Below, one piece after another: positions 1 through 9,454 of a stretch of 64,000 nt of DNA (positions within the stretch are counted from its first letter, which is position 1; each line of letters starts with the position of its first letter). The stretch covers positions 9,453-73,452 of the forward strand of contig JBBSEF010000010.1 in the NCBI GenBank assembly GCA_038240015.1, read 5' to 3'. This DNA comes from CAHJXF01 sp038240015. Its GTDB lineage: Bacteria; Pseudomonadota; Gammaproteobacteria; Burkholderiales; Burkholderiaceae_D. Made by a program: the position numbers and the translations under genes. Below the pieces are notes generated by a model that was not told where the DNA came from, ran no database searches, and saw nothing but the letters and a program-made list of their open reading frames with translations.

Positions 1-25
1 CGCCGAAAGGTCCCGAGGCATCGCG

Positions 26-31
26 TATAAT
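26..31 (+). promoter_or_regulatory. Candidate -10 box upstream of tRNA-Leu
   Basis: A perfect TATAAT lies about 80 bases before the tRNA-Leu 5' end and is followed by a GC-rich stretch. No good -35 hexamer sits 16-18 bases upstream. Its position before a stable RNA gene is the main support. Confidence 0.45.
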
Positions 32-111
32 TCGGCGCCGATCAAGCGGCGCGCGCCTGATCGGGACAACGCGACAGGATGATGCGGCCGGATGCGCCGC
101 GAGGCGTCACC

Positions 112-198
112 GCGAGGGTGGCGAAATTGGTAGACGCACCAGGTTTAGGTCCTGACGCCAGTAATGGTGTAGGGGTTCGAGTCCCCTCCCTCGCACCA
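112..198 (+). tRNA. tRNA-Leu (UAG anticodon)
   Basis: This is a class II tRNA with acceptor stem GCGAGGG paired to CCCTCGC, a long variable arm, a T-loop GTTCGAG and an encoded 3' CCA. The seven-base anticodon loop TTTAGGT places TAG at 146-148, which reads CUN leucine codons. It lies just before tig, an arrangement I recall from Burkholderiales genomes. The 154 bases between it and tig show no clear terminator or further gene. Confidence 0.96.
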
Positions 199-352
199 TC
201 CGCATTTGCGTCGACTGTCGGCGTTTCCCGTTCAAGCCTTCAACGATGATCGGCAAGCGCAGTGGGTGCGACTATCGATCGCTTCCTCGACTCCGGTCAC
301 GGCTCTCTCTTTGTCTCACGCTCTCTCTTGAATTACTGAATACGGAATCAGC

Positions 353-1738
353 ATGCAAGTCGAAAACCTCGGAAAACTCGAACGCCGTCTTCACATCTCG
401 GTCCCTGTCTCGGAAATCGAGAAGGAAGTCGATACGCGCCTGAAGAGCCTCTCGCGCTCGGTGCGCATGCCGGGCTTTCGTCCGGGCAAGGTACCCATCA
501 AGATCGTCGCGCAGCAGTACGGCTTTCAAGTGCACAACGAAGTGCTCAACGAGAAGATCGGCGGCGCGTTCAACAAGGCGGTCGAGGAAGCCAAGCTGCG
601 CGTCGCGGGCTCGCCCAGCATCACCGCGAAGCAGAACGTCGATGTGGCCGGAAGTGAAAGCGCGGTCGCGTTCGATGCGACCTTCGAGGTCTATCCCGAA
701 GTGAAGATCGCCGCGCTCGACGCGGCTGAAGTCAAGCGCGCGAAGACCAGCATCGACGATGCCGCGGTCGACAAGACCATCGAGATCCTTCGCAAGCAGC
801 GCACGCACTACCATTCCAAGAGCCACGGCGCGCATGACGAAGGAGCACATGAGCAACGCGCGCACGACGAAGGCGCCCATGCAGCGCCGGCGGGGACGGA
901 CCTTGCCGCGCAAGCCGGCGACCGCGTCACGGTGGACTTCGTCGCCACGATAGCCGGCGCAGCGTTCGATGGCGGCAGCGGCAAAGACTTCGCATTCGTG
1001 ATCGGTGACGGCGGCATGCTTCCCGAGTTCGAGCAGGCGGTGACGGGATTGGCGAAGGATCAATCGACGAGCTTCGATCTTACCTTTCCCACCGACTACC
1101 GAGGCGCCGAAGTAGCCGGCAAGACAGCGCGATTCGAGGTCACGGTCAAGGATGTCGAATGGGCTCACGTGCCTGCAGTCGATTCGGAATTCGCACGAGC
1201 GCTGGGCGTCGCTGACGGCGATCTCGACCGCATGCGCCTGGACATCCGCAGCAATCTGGAACGCGAAGTGAAGAAGCGTTTGCAGCTGCGCACAAGGGAC
1301 AGCGTGATGACTGCGCTGCTCGCTTCCGCGCAGATGGACGTCCCGAAGGCGTTGATCGACAACGAGATCGAGCAGTTGATTGCCAACGCACGCGAGGAAA
1401 TGCGCCGTCGCGGGATGGCCGAAGATGCGATGCCGCTCACGCCCGAATTGTTCGCCGACCAAGCCGGGCATCGGGTGCGGCTTGGACTCGTGCTCGCCGA
1501 GCTGGTCAGGCAACACCAGCTGCAAGCCAGCCCCGAGCAGGTCAAGGTGCACGTGGAAGATCTCGCACAGAGTTACGAGAAGCCGGCCGATGTCGTGCGC
1601 TGGTATTTCGCGGATCGAAAGCGCTTGAACGAGATCGAAGCTCTTGTGCTGGAGGAAAACGTCGTCAACTTCGTGCTCGGCAAAGCGCGCGTCAATGATG
1701 CGGACGTGCCGTTCGACGAATTGATGGGTAATGTCTAA
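353..1738 (+). CDS. tig: Trigger factor, ribosome-associated chaperone and prolyl isomerase
   Basis: Trigger factor binds near the ribosomal exit tunnel and shields nascent chains. The 461-residue product has the ribosome-docking signature GFRPGKVP at residues 41-48. An FKBP-type domain follows at about 185-270 (GDRVTVDFVATIAG onward), then the long helical C-terminal chaperone domain. The start follows from the family N-terminus MQVENLGKLERR. It is longer than I expect for the family because of a His-rich insertion at about residues 150-176, between the ribosome-binding and FKBP domains. There the heptad AHDEGAH occurs twice. The insert is in frame and the rest of the protein is intact. It is the first gene of a tig-clpP-clpX group; clpP starts 56 bases downstream. 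Confidence 0.97.
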   Translation: MQVENLGKLERRLHISVPVSEIEKEVDTRLKSLSRSVRMPGFRPGKVPIKIVAQQYGFQVHNEVLNEKIGGAFNKAVEEAKLRVAGSPSITAKQNVDVAGSESAVAFDATFEVYPEVKIAALDAAEVKRAKTSIDDAAVDKTIEILRKQRTHYHSKSHGAHDEGAHEQRAHDEGAHAAPAGTDLAAQAGDRVTVDFVATIAGAAFDGGSGKDFAFVIGDGGMLPEFEQAVTGLAKDQSTSFDLTFPTDYRGAEVAGKTARFEVTVKDVEWAHVPAVDSEFARALGVADGDLDRMRLDIRSNLEREVKKRLQLRTRDSVMTALLASAQMDVPKALIDNEIEQLIANAREEMRRRGMAEDAMPLTPELFADQAGHRVRLGLVLAELVRQHQLQASPEQVKVHVEDLAQSYEKPADVVRWYFADRKRLNEIEALVLEENVVNFVLGKARVNDADVPFDELMGNV

Positions 1739-1794
1739 GTGCGGCCCGCGTGCGGTACAAGAGCAGCGCAAGGCAGACGAGAGGATCGAGACAC

Positions 1795-2430
1795 ATGAAC
1801 TATCCTGAAGCATTCAATGCCAATGAGCCTGTCGGGCTCGGCATGGTCCCCATGGTCATCGAGCAATCGGGGAGAGGGGAGCGGGCCTACGATATCTATT
1901 CGCGGCTGCTCAAGGAACGCATCATCTTTCTGGTCGGGCCGGTCAACGATCTGACCGCGAACCTGGTGGTCGCGCAGCTCTTGTTCCTCGAGTCGGAGAA
2001 TCCCGACAAGGACATTTCGTTCTACATCAATTCACCGGGCGGCTCGATCTACTCGGGTCTCGCGATCTACGACACGATGCAGTTCGTCAAGCCCGATGTC
2101 TCGACGCTGTGCACTGGCATGGCCGCGAGCATGGGTTCTTTCCTGCTCGCCGCGGGCGCGAAGGGCAAGCGTTTTGCGCTACCGAATTCGCGCATCATGA
2201 TCCATCAGCCATCAGGTGGTTCTGAGGGTAAAGCGGCCGACATCGAAATTCAGGCCAAGGAAATCCTGTATCTGCGCGATCGTTTGAATCGTATCTATTC
2301 GGAGCGGACCGGCCAGCCGATCGAGCGCATCGAGAAAGACACCGACCGCGATACGTTCATGTCGGCCGAGCAGGCGAAAGAGTACGGGCTCGTCGATCAG
2401 GTCCTCACGTCGCGCTCCACCGAAGCTTGA
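1795..2430 (+). CDS. clpP: ATP-dependent Clp protease proteolytic subunit ClpP
   Basis: ClpP is the serine peptidase core of ClpXP/ClpAP, cytosolic, a double heptamer in the family. The 211-residue product has the catalytic triad in the expected places: Ser112 in GMAASMGS, His137 in IMIHQPSGG and Asp186 in DTDRDTFMS. The reading frame is open further upstream, but ATG 1795 gives the family N-terminus MNYPEAFN and has GAGAGG a short distance before it. It lies between tig and clpX. The residues before Tyr35 probably include a short propeptide, by analogy with E. coli ClpP. Confidence 0.97.
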   Translation: MNYPEAFNANEPVGLGMVPMVIEQSGRGERAYDIYSRLLKERIIFLVGPVNDLTANLVVAQLLFLESENPDKDISFYINSPGGSIYSGLAIYDTMQFVKPDVSTLCTGMAASMGSFLLAAGAKGKRFALPNSRIMIHQPSGGSEGKAADIEIQAKEILYLRDRLNRIYSERTGQPIERIEKDTDRDTFMSAEQAKEYGLVDQVLTSRSTEA

Positions 2431-2549
2431 TTGCGCACGTTGTTGCGTGTTGTGCACGCATGGCATGCTCGCCCGTCTGGTTGGCCGACCGCCCCGCAAA
2501 AAGCACGGTATAGTTCATTCGAGTTCAACCAGTTGCGGGACGAAGCGGC

Positions 2550-3821
<1,272 letters not shown>

Positions 3822-3923
3822 AGGTATTTGCAGGAAGCGCCGATAGCCTGTTCATCGCGGGCATCGCGTCAATTGAAGGACCGCTGTAATCGGGCGGTAC
3901 CGCTCAAGTCGGCTTCAATCGCA

Positions 3924-3958
3924 AAGCCGTTCATGTATGGTGCATGAGCGGCTTTTTT
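3924..3958 (+). terminator. Intrinsic terminator after clpX
   Basis: AAGCCG-T-TCATG pairs with CATGA-G-CGGCTT (12 pairs including one T-G), with a 7-base loop and a six-T run. It would end the tig-clpP-clpX transcript about 100 bases past the clpX stop. Confidence 0.85.
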
Positions 3959-4019
3959 CGTTTGCAGTTTTTGCAAACGCAACAAGCCACCAGAATTTTG
4001 AGCGGCTTTTTGTTTGCGG
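3945..4019 (+). repeat. Imperfect direct repeat and hairpin in the clpX-lon gap
   Basis: The string TGAGCGGCTTTTT followed by GTTTGC occurs at 3945-3967 (with an extra TC) and again at 3999-4019. Between the copies is a perfect 7-base inverted repeat, GTTTGCA at 3960-3966 and TGCAAAC at 3972-3978. The second copy can form a weaker AAGCC/GGCTT hairpin before a T run. This looks like a partly duplicated terminator. Confidence 0.6.
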
Positions 4020-4105
4020 CTTTCCGTACCGCGAGGGGTGAAAGCGCCTCTTGCAACCGGAACGTTGAGCATCATCTACGGCTGATCCGTATTGAAAGGA
4101 AGAAC

Positions 4106-6553
4106 ATGGCCGTGACCACCAGTTTGTCCGACGAGCGCATCCAGCTGCCGCTTCTGCCGTTGCGCGATGTGGTGATTTTTCCGCACATGGTGATCCCGCT
4201 GTTCGTGGGCCGCCCCAAATCGATCAAGGCGCTCGAGACCGCGATGGAGGCGGGCAAGAGCATCATGCTGGTAGCGCAGAAGACCGCGTCGAAGGATGAG
4301 CCGTCGCCCGAAGACATCTACGAGATCGGGTGCGTGTCGAATATCCTGCAGATGTTGAAGCTGCCCGACGGTACCGTGAAGGTGCTGGTCGAAGGCGCGC
4401 AGCGCGCGCGCATCCACAAGATCGACGAGCTCGAGACGCACTTCGTGTGCGATCTCACGCCGGTCGCACCGGAAGAAGAACAGAACGCCGAGCTCGAAGC
4501 GATGCGCCGCACGATCGTCCAGCAGTTCGATCAGTACGTGAAGCTCAACAAAAAAATTCCGCCCGAGATCCTCACGTCGTTGTCGGGTATCGATGATTCG
4601 GGTCGTCTGGCCGACACCATCGCCGCGCATCTGCCGCTCAAGCTCGAACAGAAGCAGGCCGTGCTCGAAATGTTCAAGGTCTCCGAGCGTCTCGAGCACT
4701 TGCTCACGCAGCTCGAGACCGAGCTCGACATCCTTCAGGTCGAAAAGCGCATCCGCGGCCGCGTCAAGCGCCAGATGGAAAAGAGTCAGCGCGAGTATTA
4801 CTTGAACGAGCAGGTCAAGGCGATCCAGAAGGAACTCGGCGAAGGCGAAGACGGCGCCGACATCGAAGAGCTCGAGAAGAAGATCAAGGCCGCGCGCATG
4901 TCGAAGGAAGCGAAGACCAAGGCTGACGGCGAGTTGAAGAAGTTGAAGATGATGTCGCCGATGTCGGCTGAGGCCACCGTCGTGCGCAACTACCTCGACA
5001 CGTTGGTCGGCCTGCCGTGGAAGAAGAAGAGCAAGGTCACCAACGATCTGAAGCAGGCCGAACAGGTCTTGAACGAAGACCACTTCGGCCTCGACAAGGT
5101 CAAGGAACGCATCCTCGAATATCTCGCGGTCCAGCAGCGCGTCGACAAATTGAAGGCGCCGATCCTGTGCTTGGTCGGACCTCCCGGCGTGGGCAAGACG
5201 TCGCTGGGTCAATCGATCGCGCGCGCGACCAATCGCAAGTTCGTTCGCATGGCTTTGGGCGGCGTGCGCGACGAGGCCGAGATCCGTGGGCACCGCCGCA
5301 CTTACATCGGTTCGATGCCCGGCAAGATCCTGCAGAGCCTGACCAAGGCGGGGGTTCGCAATCCGCTCTTCCTGCTCGACGAAGTCGACAAGATGGGCCA
5401 GGACTTCCGCGGTGATCCTGCATCGGCGCTGCTCGAAGTGCTCGACCCGGAGCAGAACCATACCTTCCAGGACCACTACATCGAAGTCGATTTCGATTTG
5501 TCGGATGTGATGTTCGTCGCGACGTCGAACTCGTTTAACATTCCGCCGGCGCTGCTCGATCGCATGGAGGTGATTCGCCTCTCGGGTTACACCGAAGAAG
5601 AGAAGGTCAACATCGCATTGCGCTATCTGCTGCCCAAGCAGATCAGGAACAACGGCGTCAAGAAGGACGAGCTGCATGTCGCCGAGAGTGCGGTGCGCGA
5701 CATCATTCGCTATTACTCACGAGAGGCGGGCGTGCGTGCGCTCGAGCGCGAGATCTCCAAGATCTGCCGGAAGGTCGTCAAGATGCTGTTGTTGAAGAAG
5801 CACGACGGCAAGGTGCAGGTCACCGCGCGCAACCTCGACAAGTTCCTCGGCGTGCGCCGCTACAACTTCGGCATGGCCGAGAAGGCGAATCAGATAGGTC
5901 AGGTCAACGGCCTCGCGTGGACCGAGGTCGGAGGCGATCTCTTGACGATCGAAGTCGCGGTGATGCCGGGCAAAGGAAAGATCGAACGGACGGGCTCGCT
6001 CGGCGACGTCATGAAAGAGTCGGTCGAAGCGGCGCGTTCGGTGGTGCGCTCGCGTTCGCGGCGTCTGGGCATACCCGACGACGCGTGGGAAAAGCGCGAT
6101 ATGCACGTGCACGCGCCCGAAGGCGCGACGCCCAAGGACGGACCTTCAGCGGGCGCCGCGATCACGCTCGCGATGGTCTCGGCCCTCACCAGGATTCCGG
6201 TGAAGGCCGATGTCGCGATGACCGGTGAGATCACGCTGCGCGGAGAGGTGCTTCCGATCGGCGGACTCAAGGAGAAGTTGCTCGCGGCGCATCGCGGCGG
6301 CATCAAGACCGTGCTGATCCCCGAAGACAACGTAAAGGACCTGCACGAGATTGCCGACAACGTGAAGAACCGACTCGAGATCATTCCGGTGAAGTGGATC
6401 GATCGCGTGCTCGAGGTCGCGCTCGAACGCCAGCCGGTGCCGCTGCCCGAAGATGTCGATGCCGCTTCGGCCGCAGTGGTAGATGCGGCTGTCGCGACAC
6501 ACGTGATCCCGGCCGAGCAAGCCATCGAAGAAAGCAAGCTCATCAAGCATTGA
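4106..6553 (+). CDS. lon: ATP-dependent Lon protease
   Basis: Lon degrades misfolded and regulatory proteins in the cytosol. The 815-residue product has the LON substrate-binding domain (LPLLPLRDVVIFP near residues 14-27) and a coiled central region. The AAA+ module has Walker A GPPGVGKT at 358-365 and Walker B LFLLDEVDK near 421-429. The C-terminal Ser/Lys protease domain has Ser681 in KDGPSAGAA and Lys724 in GGLKEKL, matching the 43-residue spacing of E. coli Lon. The frame is open upstream, but ATG 4106 gives the family start and has GAAAGGAAG just before it. It stands alone between two terminators. I found no convincing heat-shock promoter. Confidence 0.97.
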   Translation: MAVTTSLSDERIQLPLLPLRDVVIFPHMVIPLFVGRPKSIKALETAMEAGKSIMLVAQKTASKDEPSPEDIYEIGCVSNILQMLKLPDGTVKVLVEGAQRARIHKIDELETHFVCDLTPVAPEEEQNAELEAMRRTIVQQFDQYVKLNKKIPPEILTSLSGIDDSGRLADTIAAHLPLKLEQKQAVLEMFKVSERLEHLLTQLETELDILQVEKRIRGRVKRQMEKSQREYYLNEQVKAIQKELGEGEDGADIEELEKKIKAARMSKEAKTKADGELKKLKMMSPMSAEATVVRNYLDTLVGLPWKKKSKVTNDLKQAEQVLNEDHFGLDKVKERILEYLAVQQRVDKLKAPILCLVGPPGVGKTSLGQSIARATNRKFVRMALGGVRDEAEIRGHRRTYIGSMPGKILQSLTKAGVRNPLFLLDEVDKMGQDFRGDPASALLEVLDPEQNHTFQDHYIEVDFDLSDVMFVATSNSFNIPPALLDRMEVIRLSGYTEEEKVNIALRYLLPKQIRNNGVKKDELHVAESAVRDIIRYYSREAGVRALEREISKICRKVVKMLLLKKHDGKVQVTARNLDKFLGVRRYNFGMAEKANQIGQVNGLAWTEVGGDLLTIEVAVMPGKGKIERTGSLGDVMKESVEAARSVVRSRSRRLGIPDDAWEKRDMHVHAPEGATPKDGPSAGAAITLAMVSALTRIPVKADVAMTGEITLRGEVLPIGGLKEKLLAAHRGGIKTVLIPEDNVKDLHEIADNVKNRLEIIPVKWIDRVLEVALERQPVPLPEDVDAASAAVVDAAVATHVIPAEQAIEESKLIKH

Positions 6554-6581
6554 GACGGTCGGGTCGACGACACAAGACATC

Positions 6582-6619
6582 GCGCGGCATTGAAAAATTT
6601 TCGATGTCGCGCTTTTTTT
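6582..6619 (+). terminator. Intrinsic terminator after lon
   Basis: A long hairpin runs from GCGCGGCATTGAAA to its complement ending TCGCGC, with two G-T pairs, followed directly by seven T. It lies 28 bases after the lon stop and upstream of the hupB promoter. Confidence 0.88.
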
Positions 6620-6634
6620 CAGGGTCGTTGCGTC

Positions 6635-6663
6635 TTGACACCGCACTCCTCACATTGCTTAAT
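6635..6663 (+). promoter_or_regulatory. Probable sigma-70 promoter of hupB
   Basis: A perfect -35 TTGACA (6635-6640), a 17-base spacer and -10 CTTAAT (6658-6663, 4 of 6 matches) lie 34 bases before the hupB ATG and just after the lon terminator. Confidence 0.7.
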
Positions 6664-6697
6664 GTTCGCCCAAACCGAAAACTTCAGAGGGGTGTAA

Positions 6698-6970
6698 ATG
6701 AACAAGTCAGAGTTGATCGCTCACATTTCGCAATCGGCCGATATCTCGAAGGCGGCTGCGGGTCGTGCGCTCGAGTCCGTCGTGTCGGGCATCAAGACGA
6801 CGCTCAAGAAAAACGGCAGTGTGACTCTGGTCGGCTTTGGAACATTTACCGTGGGCAAGCGCGCCGCACGCACGGGGCGCAATCCGCAGACGGGTGCAGC
6901 GATCAAGATCAAGGCGGCCAAGGTTCCCAAGTTCCGCGCTGGCAAGGCGTTGAAGGATGCAGTAAACTAA
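6698..6970 (+). CDS. hupB: DNA-binding protein HU
   Basis: HU is a small dimeric nucleoid protein that bends DNA. The 90-residue product begins MNKSELIAHI and carries the HU/IHF beta-arm signature GRNPQTG. It is rich in Lys and Arg and of normal family length. The ATG follows AGAGGGGTG. Its own promoter and the terminator before it make it a single-gene unit between lon and the tRNA pair, the position typical for the HU-beta gene. Confidence 0.96.
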   Translation: MNKSELIAHISQSADISKAAAGRALESVVSGIKTTLKKNGSVTLVGFGTFTVGKRAARTGRNPQTGAAIKIKAAKVPKFRAGKALKDAVN

Positions 6971-7059
6971 CGCGCTTTGCTGGGTCCGTAATCGATCCCG
7001 CGAATCGATTGCAATGGGGATGAAAGAACGCGTTGCAAGCGCTGTGAGCGAGGCGTATC

Positions 7060-7135
7060 GGGTGCTTAGCTCAGTTGGTAGAGCGGCGCCCTTACAAGGC
7101 GTAGGTCGGGAGTTCGAGCCTCTCAGCACCCACCA
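7060..7135 (+). tRNA. tRNA-Val (UAC anticodon)
   Basis: This is a 76-base cloverleaf with acceptor stem GGGTGCT/AGCACCC, D-loop AGCTCAGTTGGTAGAGC, T-loop GTTCGAG and encoded CCA. The anticodon loop CTTACAA gives TAC at 7093-7095. It lies 18 bases before tRNA-Asp, so the two are probably co-transcribed. Confidence 0.96.
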
Positions 7136-7153
7136 AGCAGGTCGGTCGTATCT

Positions 7154-7230
7154 GGAGTGGTAGTTCAGTTGGTTAGAATACCGGCCTGTCACGCCGGGGG
7201 TCGCGGGTTCGAGTCCCGTCCACTCCGCCA
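7154..7230 (+). tRNA. tRNA-Asp (GUC anticodon)
   Basis: This is a 77-base cloverleaf with acceptor stem GGAGTGG/CCACTCC, T-loop GTTCGAG and encoded CCA. The anticodon loop CTGTCAC places GTC at 7188-7190. An intrinsic terminator begins 9 bases after its end. Confidence 0.96.
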
Positions 7231-7238
7231 AATCCGAG

Positions 7239-7264
7239 AAGGCGAACGTTCGTTCGCCTTTTTT
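7239..7264 (+). terminator. Intrinsic terminator of the tRNA-Val/tRNA-Asp unit
   Basis: AAGGCGAA pairs perfectly with TTCGCCTT around a 6-base loop and is followed by further T (run 7259-7264). It lies between tRNA-Asp and ppiD. Confidence 0.88.
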
Positions 7265-7312
7265 GTTATCTGCGCCCTCACTGTACGGAGCGCATCGACC
7301 AGAAACGGGACC

Positions 7313-9292
7313 ATGTTCGATTTCATCCGTTCGCATCAGCGCCTGATGCAGTTGATTCTTCTGATCCTGATCGTGCCGTCGTTCGTCTTCTTCGGCATTC
7401 AGGGCTACGACCGCATGCGTCGCGACACGCAGGGCGTCGCGTCGGTCGGAGGCCAGACCATCACTCAGGCGGAACTCGACAGCGCGCAACGCGACCAGCT
7501 CGCGCGCATGCGCCAGAACTTCGGACCGAATGTCGACACGGCGTTGTTCGATTCACCCGAAGCGCGCGCCCAAACGCTGAACGGCCTGATCGCTCAGCGC
7601 GTCTTGTTCCTGCAGGCGCAGAAGCAGTCGCTCGGTACATCCGACCGCAAGCTGCAGGAAACGATCATGAACATTCCCGCCTTGCAGGACAACGGGCGTT
7701 TCAGCCCGGATCGTTACCAGGCGCTGCTTGCGCAGCAGGGGATGACACCGGCGGTCTTCGAAGGGCGCCTGCGTGAAGACCTCGCGCTGCAACAGCTCAG
7801 CGCCGCGGTGGAAGATTCGGTGATCGTGCCGCAGAAAATCATCGAGCGCTTCGCGGCGCTCATCGCCCAGCGCCGCGACGTCTCGCAGATCGTGCTCAAC
7901 GCCGCCGATTTCGCGCCGCGCGTGAAGCTCGCACCCGATGCGGTGCAAAAACAATACGACGCGCATCCGGGCGACTACATGACGCCCGAATCGGTCAAGG
8001 CCGAATACATCGTGCTGAACGCCGATGCGATGGCCAAGCAAGTCACGCTGTCGGATCAAGACGCGCGCGACTTCTACGAACAGAACAAGAAGCGCTACGA
8101 GGTTCCCGAGCAGCGACGCGCAAGCCACATCCTGATCGCGGTCCCCAAGGCCGCCAGTGAAGCAGACAAGGCGAAGGCCAAGGCGAAGGCCGAAGAAGTT
8201 CTCGTGAAAGCCCGCGCCCAGCCGGCGGACTTCGCCAAACTCGCCAAGCAATATTCGGAAGACCCGGGCTCCGCCGCCAATGGAGGCGACCTCGATTTTC
8301 TGGGCAAGGGTGCGACGGTGCCGCCGTTCGAGGCCGCGCTGTTTGCGCAGAAGGAAAATGAAATCGGCGGCATCGTGCAAAGCGACTTCGGTTATCACAT
8401 CATCGAAGTGACCGGCGTCAAGCCCGCGCAGATCAAGCCTTACGAGTCCGTCAAAGGCGAGATCGAGGCCGAGATCAAGAAGCAACTCGCGCAAAAGAAA
8501 TTCACCGACGCGGCCGAGGCCTTCTCCAACGGCGTGTACGAGCAAGGCGATTCGCTTTTGCCCACCGCGCAAAAATTTGGTTTGCCCATCGTGATCGCCG
8601 ATCATTTGACGCGCATCCCTGTGCCCAATGCCAATCCCGGCCCGCTGACCAACCCCAAGCTCCTCGCTTCCTTGTTCTCGGCCGATTCGATCAAGAAGCA
8701 TCACAACACCGAGGCTGTCGAGACCAGCCCTGGCTCGCTGGCCTCGGCGCGCATCGTCGACTACAGGCCCGCGACGAAGAGACCTCTCGCCGAAGTCGCC
8801 GAGTCGATCAAGACCAGGCTCACCGACGTCGAGGCGAAGAAGCTGGCCGATGAGGCCGGCAAGGTGAAGCTGGCGCAATTGCGTGCGGGCGATCGCCTGG
8901 GAGAAGGCACGGGCGCTGCCGCGGAGGGCGTCCCCGACCTTAAGTTCGGACCGGCCAAGCCGGTGTCGCGTCTGGAGCGTTCCGATTTTTCGGGCGAAGC
9001 CGTCGCCGAAATTTTCAAGACCGATGCCTCTCGGCTGCCCGTCTACACCGGTCTGGTATTGCCTTCGGGCGACTATGCGCTCTACCGGATATCAGGCGTG
9101 TCGACGGCGACCGACCCAGACCCCAACCATCGGGTCGCGCTGACGCAAAGCATCGCCAAGCAATTGGGCGCGATCGAGTTCGACGGCTATCTGACCGACC
9201 TGCGCAACCGCACCAAGGTCAAGGTCAATGCGCCGTATGCGGGGTTGATCGAGAAGGCCGCCACGGCCTCGACCAAGTCGCCGGGCTCGTAA
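7313..9292 (+). CDS. ppiD: PpiD-type membrane-anchored peptidyl-prolyl isomerase
   Basis: PpiD is a periplasmic chaperone anchored in the inner membrane near the Sec translocon. The 659-residue product starts with a short cytosolic MFDFIRSHQR and one transmembrane segment at about residues 14-32. A SurA-like helical chaperone region follows, then a parvulin (PpiC) domain at about 264-370, recognisable by RASHILIAV, YSEDPGSAANGGDL and FGYHIIEV. The C-terminal third is the second chaperone lobe. ATG 7313 gives the family start; longer forms of the frame would run through tRNA-Asp. Parvulin domains of PpiD often have little isomerase activity, so the main role is probably chaperoning. Confidence 0.9.
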   Translation: MFDFIRSHQRLMQLILLILIVPSFVFFGIQGYDRMRRDTQGVASVGGQTITQAELDSAQRDQLARMRQNFGPNVDTALFDSPEARAQTLNGLIAQRVLFLQAQKQSLGTSDRKLQETIMNIPALQDNGRFSPDRYQALLAQQGMTPAVFEGRLREDLALQQLSAAVEDSVIVPQKIIERFAALIAQRRDVSQIVLNAADFAPRVKLAPDAVQKQYDAHPGDYMTPESVKAEYIVLNADAMAKQVTLSDQDARDFYEQNKKRYEVPEQRRASHILIAVPKAASEADKAKAKAKAEEVLVKARAQPADFAKLAKQYSEDPGSAANGGDLDFLGKGATVPPFEAALFAQKENEIGGIVQSDFGYHIIEVTGVKPAQIKPYESVKGEIEAEIKKQLAQKKFTDAAEAFSNGVYEQGDSLLPTAQKFGLPIVIADHLTRIPVPNANPGPLTNPKLLASLFSADSIKKHHNTEAVETSPGSLASARIVDYRPATKRPLAEVAESIKTRLTDVEAKKLADEAGKVKLAQLRAGDRLGEGTGAAAEGVPDLKFGPAKPVSRLERSDFSGEAVAEIFKTDASRLPVYTGLVLPSGDYALYRISGVSTATDPDPNHRVALTQSIAKQLGAIEFDGYLTDLRNRTKVKVNAPYAGLIEKAATASTKSPGS

Positions 9293-9325
9293 CGCGGCCG
9301 TAAGCTCGCGTCCACGCGGTGTGCT

Positions 9326-9374
9326 CAATGCGGGTTTGCCGCATTGACAAGCGACCATGCGTTGCGCAAGCATG
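9326..9374. promoter_or_regulatory. Two adjacent palindromes before the usp gene
   Basis: CAATGCGG (9326-9333) and CCGCATTG (9339-9346) form a perfect 8-base inverted repeat with a 5-base spacer and no T run. A TTGACA hexamer (9344-9349) overlaps its right arm. Ten bases on is an imperfect palindrome, CATGC-G-TTGCGCAA-GCATG (9356-9374). No good -10 sits at the right distance, so a promoter/operator role is a guess. Confidence 0.35.
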
Positions 9375-9454
9375 ATCCGTCGTACGATGATTCTGTATGC
9401 ATGATTCGGCACGACCGAGTCGACGGTGCGGCCTGGACCTTCGGAGGTGTCTGC

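Noticed and set aside
272..1813. 513-residue open frame on the minus strand over tig
   Set aside because: It is antisense to an unmistakable trigger factor gene, rich in Arg, His and Asp, with no recognisable domain. High GC content produces such shadow frames.
3869..4075. 68-residue minus-strand frame in the clpX-lon gap
   Set aside because: It overlaps a terminator and direct repeats, and no homology is recognised.
4040..4105. Sigma-32 heat-shock promoter before lon
   Set aside because: TTGCAA with a CATCTA 16 bases on is a poor match to any consensus, so it was not annotated.
4076..5677. 533-residue minus-strand frame over lon
   Set aside because: It mirrors the lon codons and has no family motif or ribosome site.
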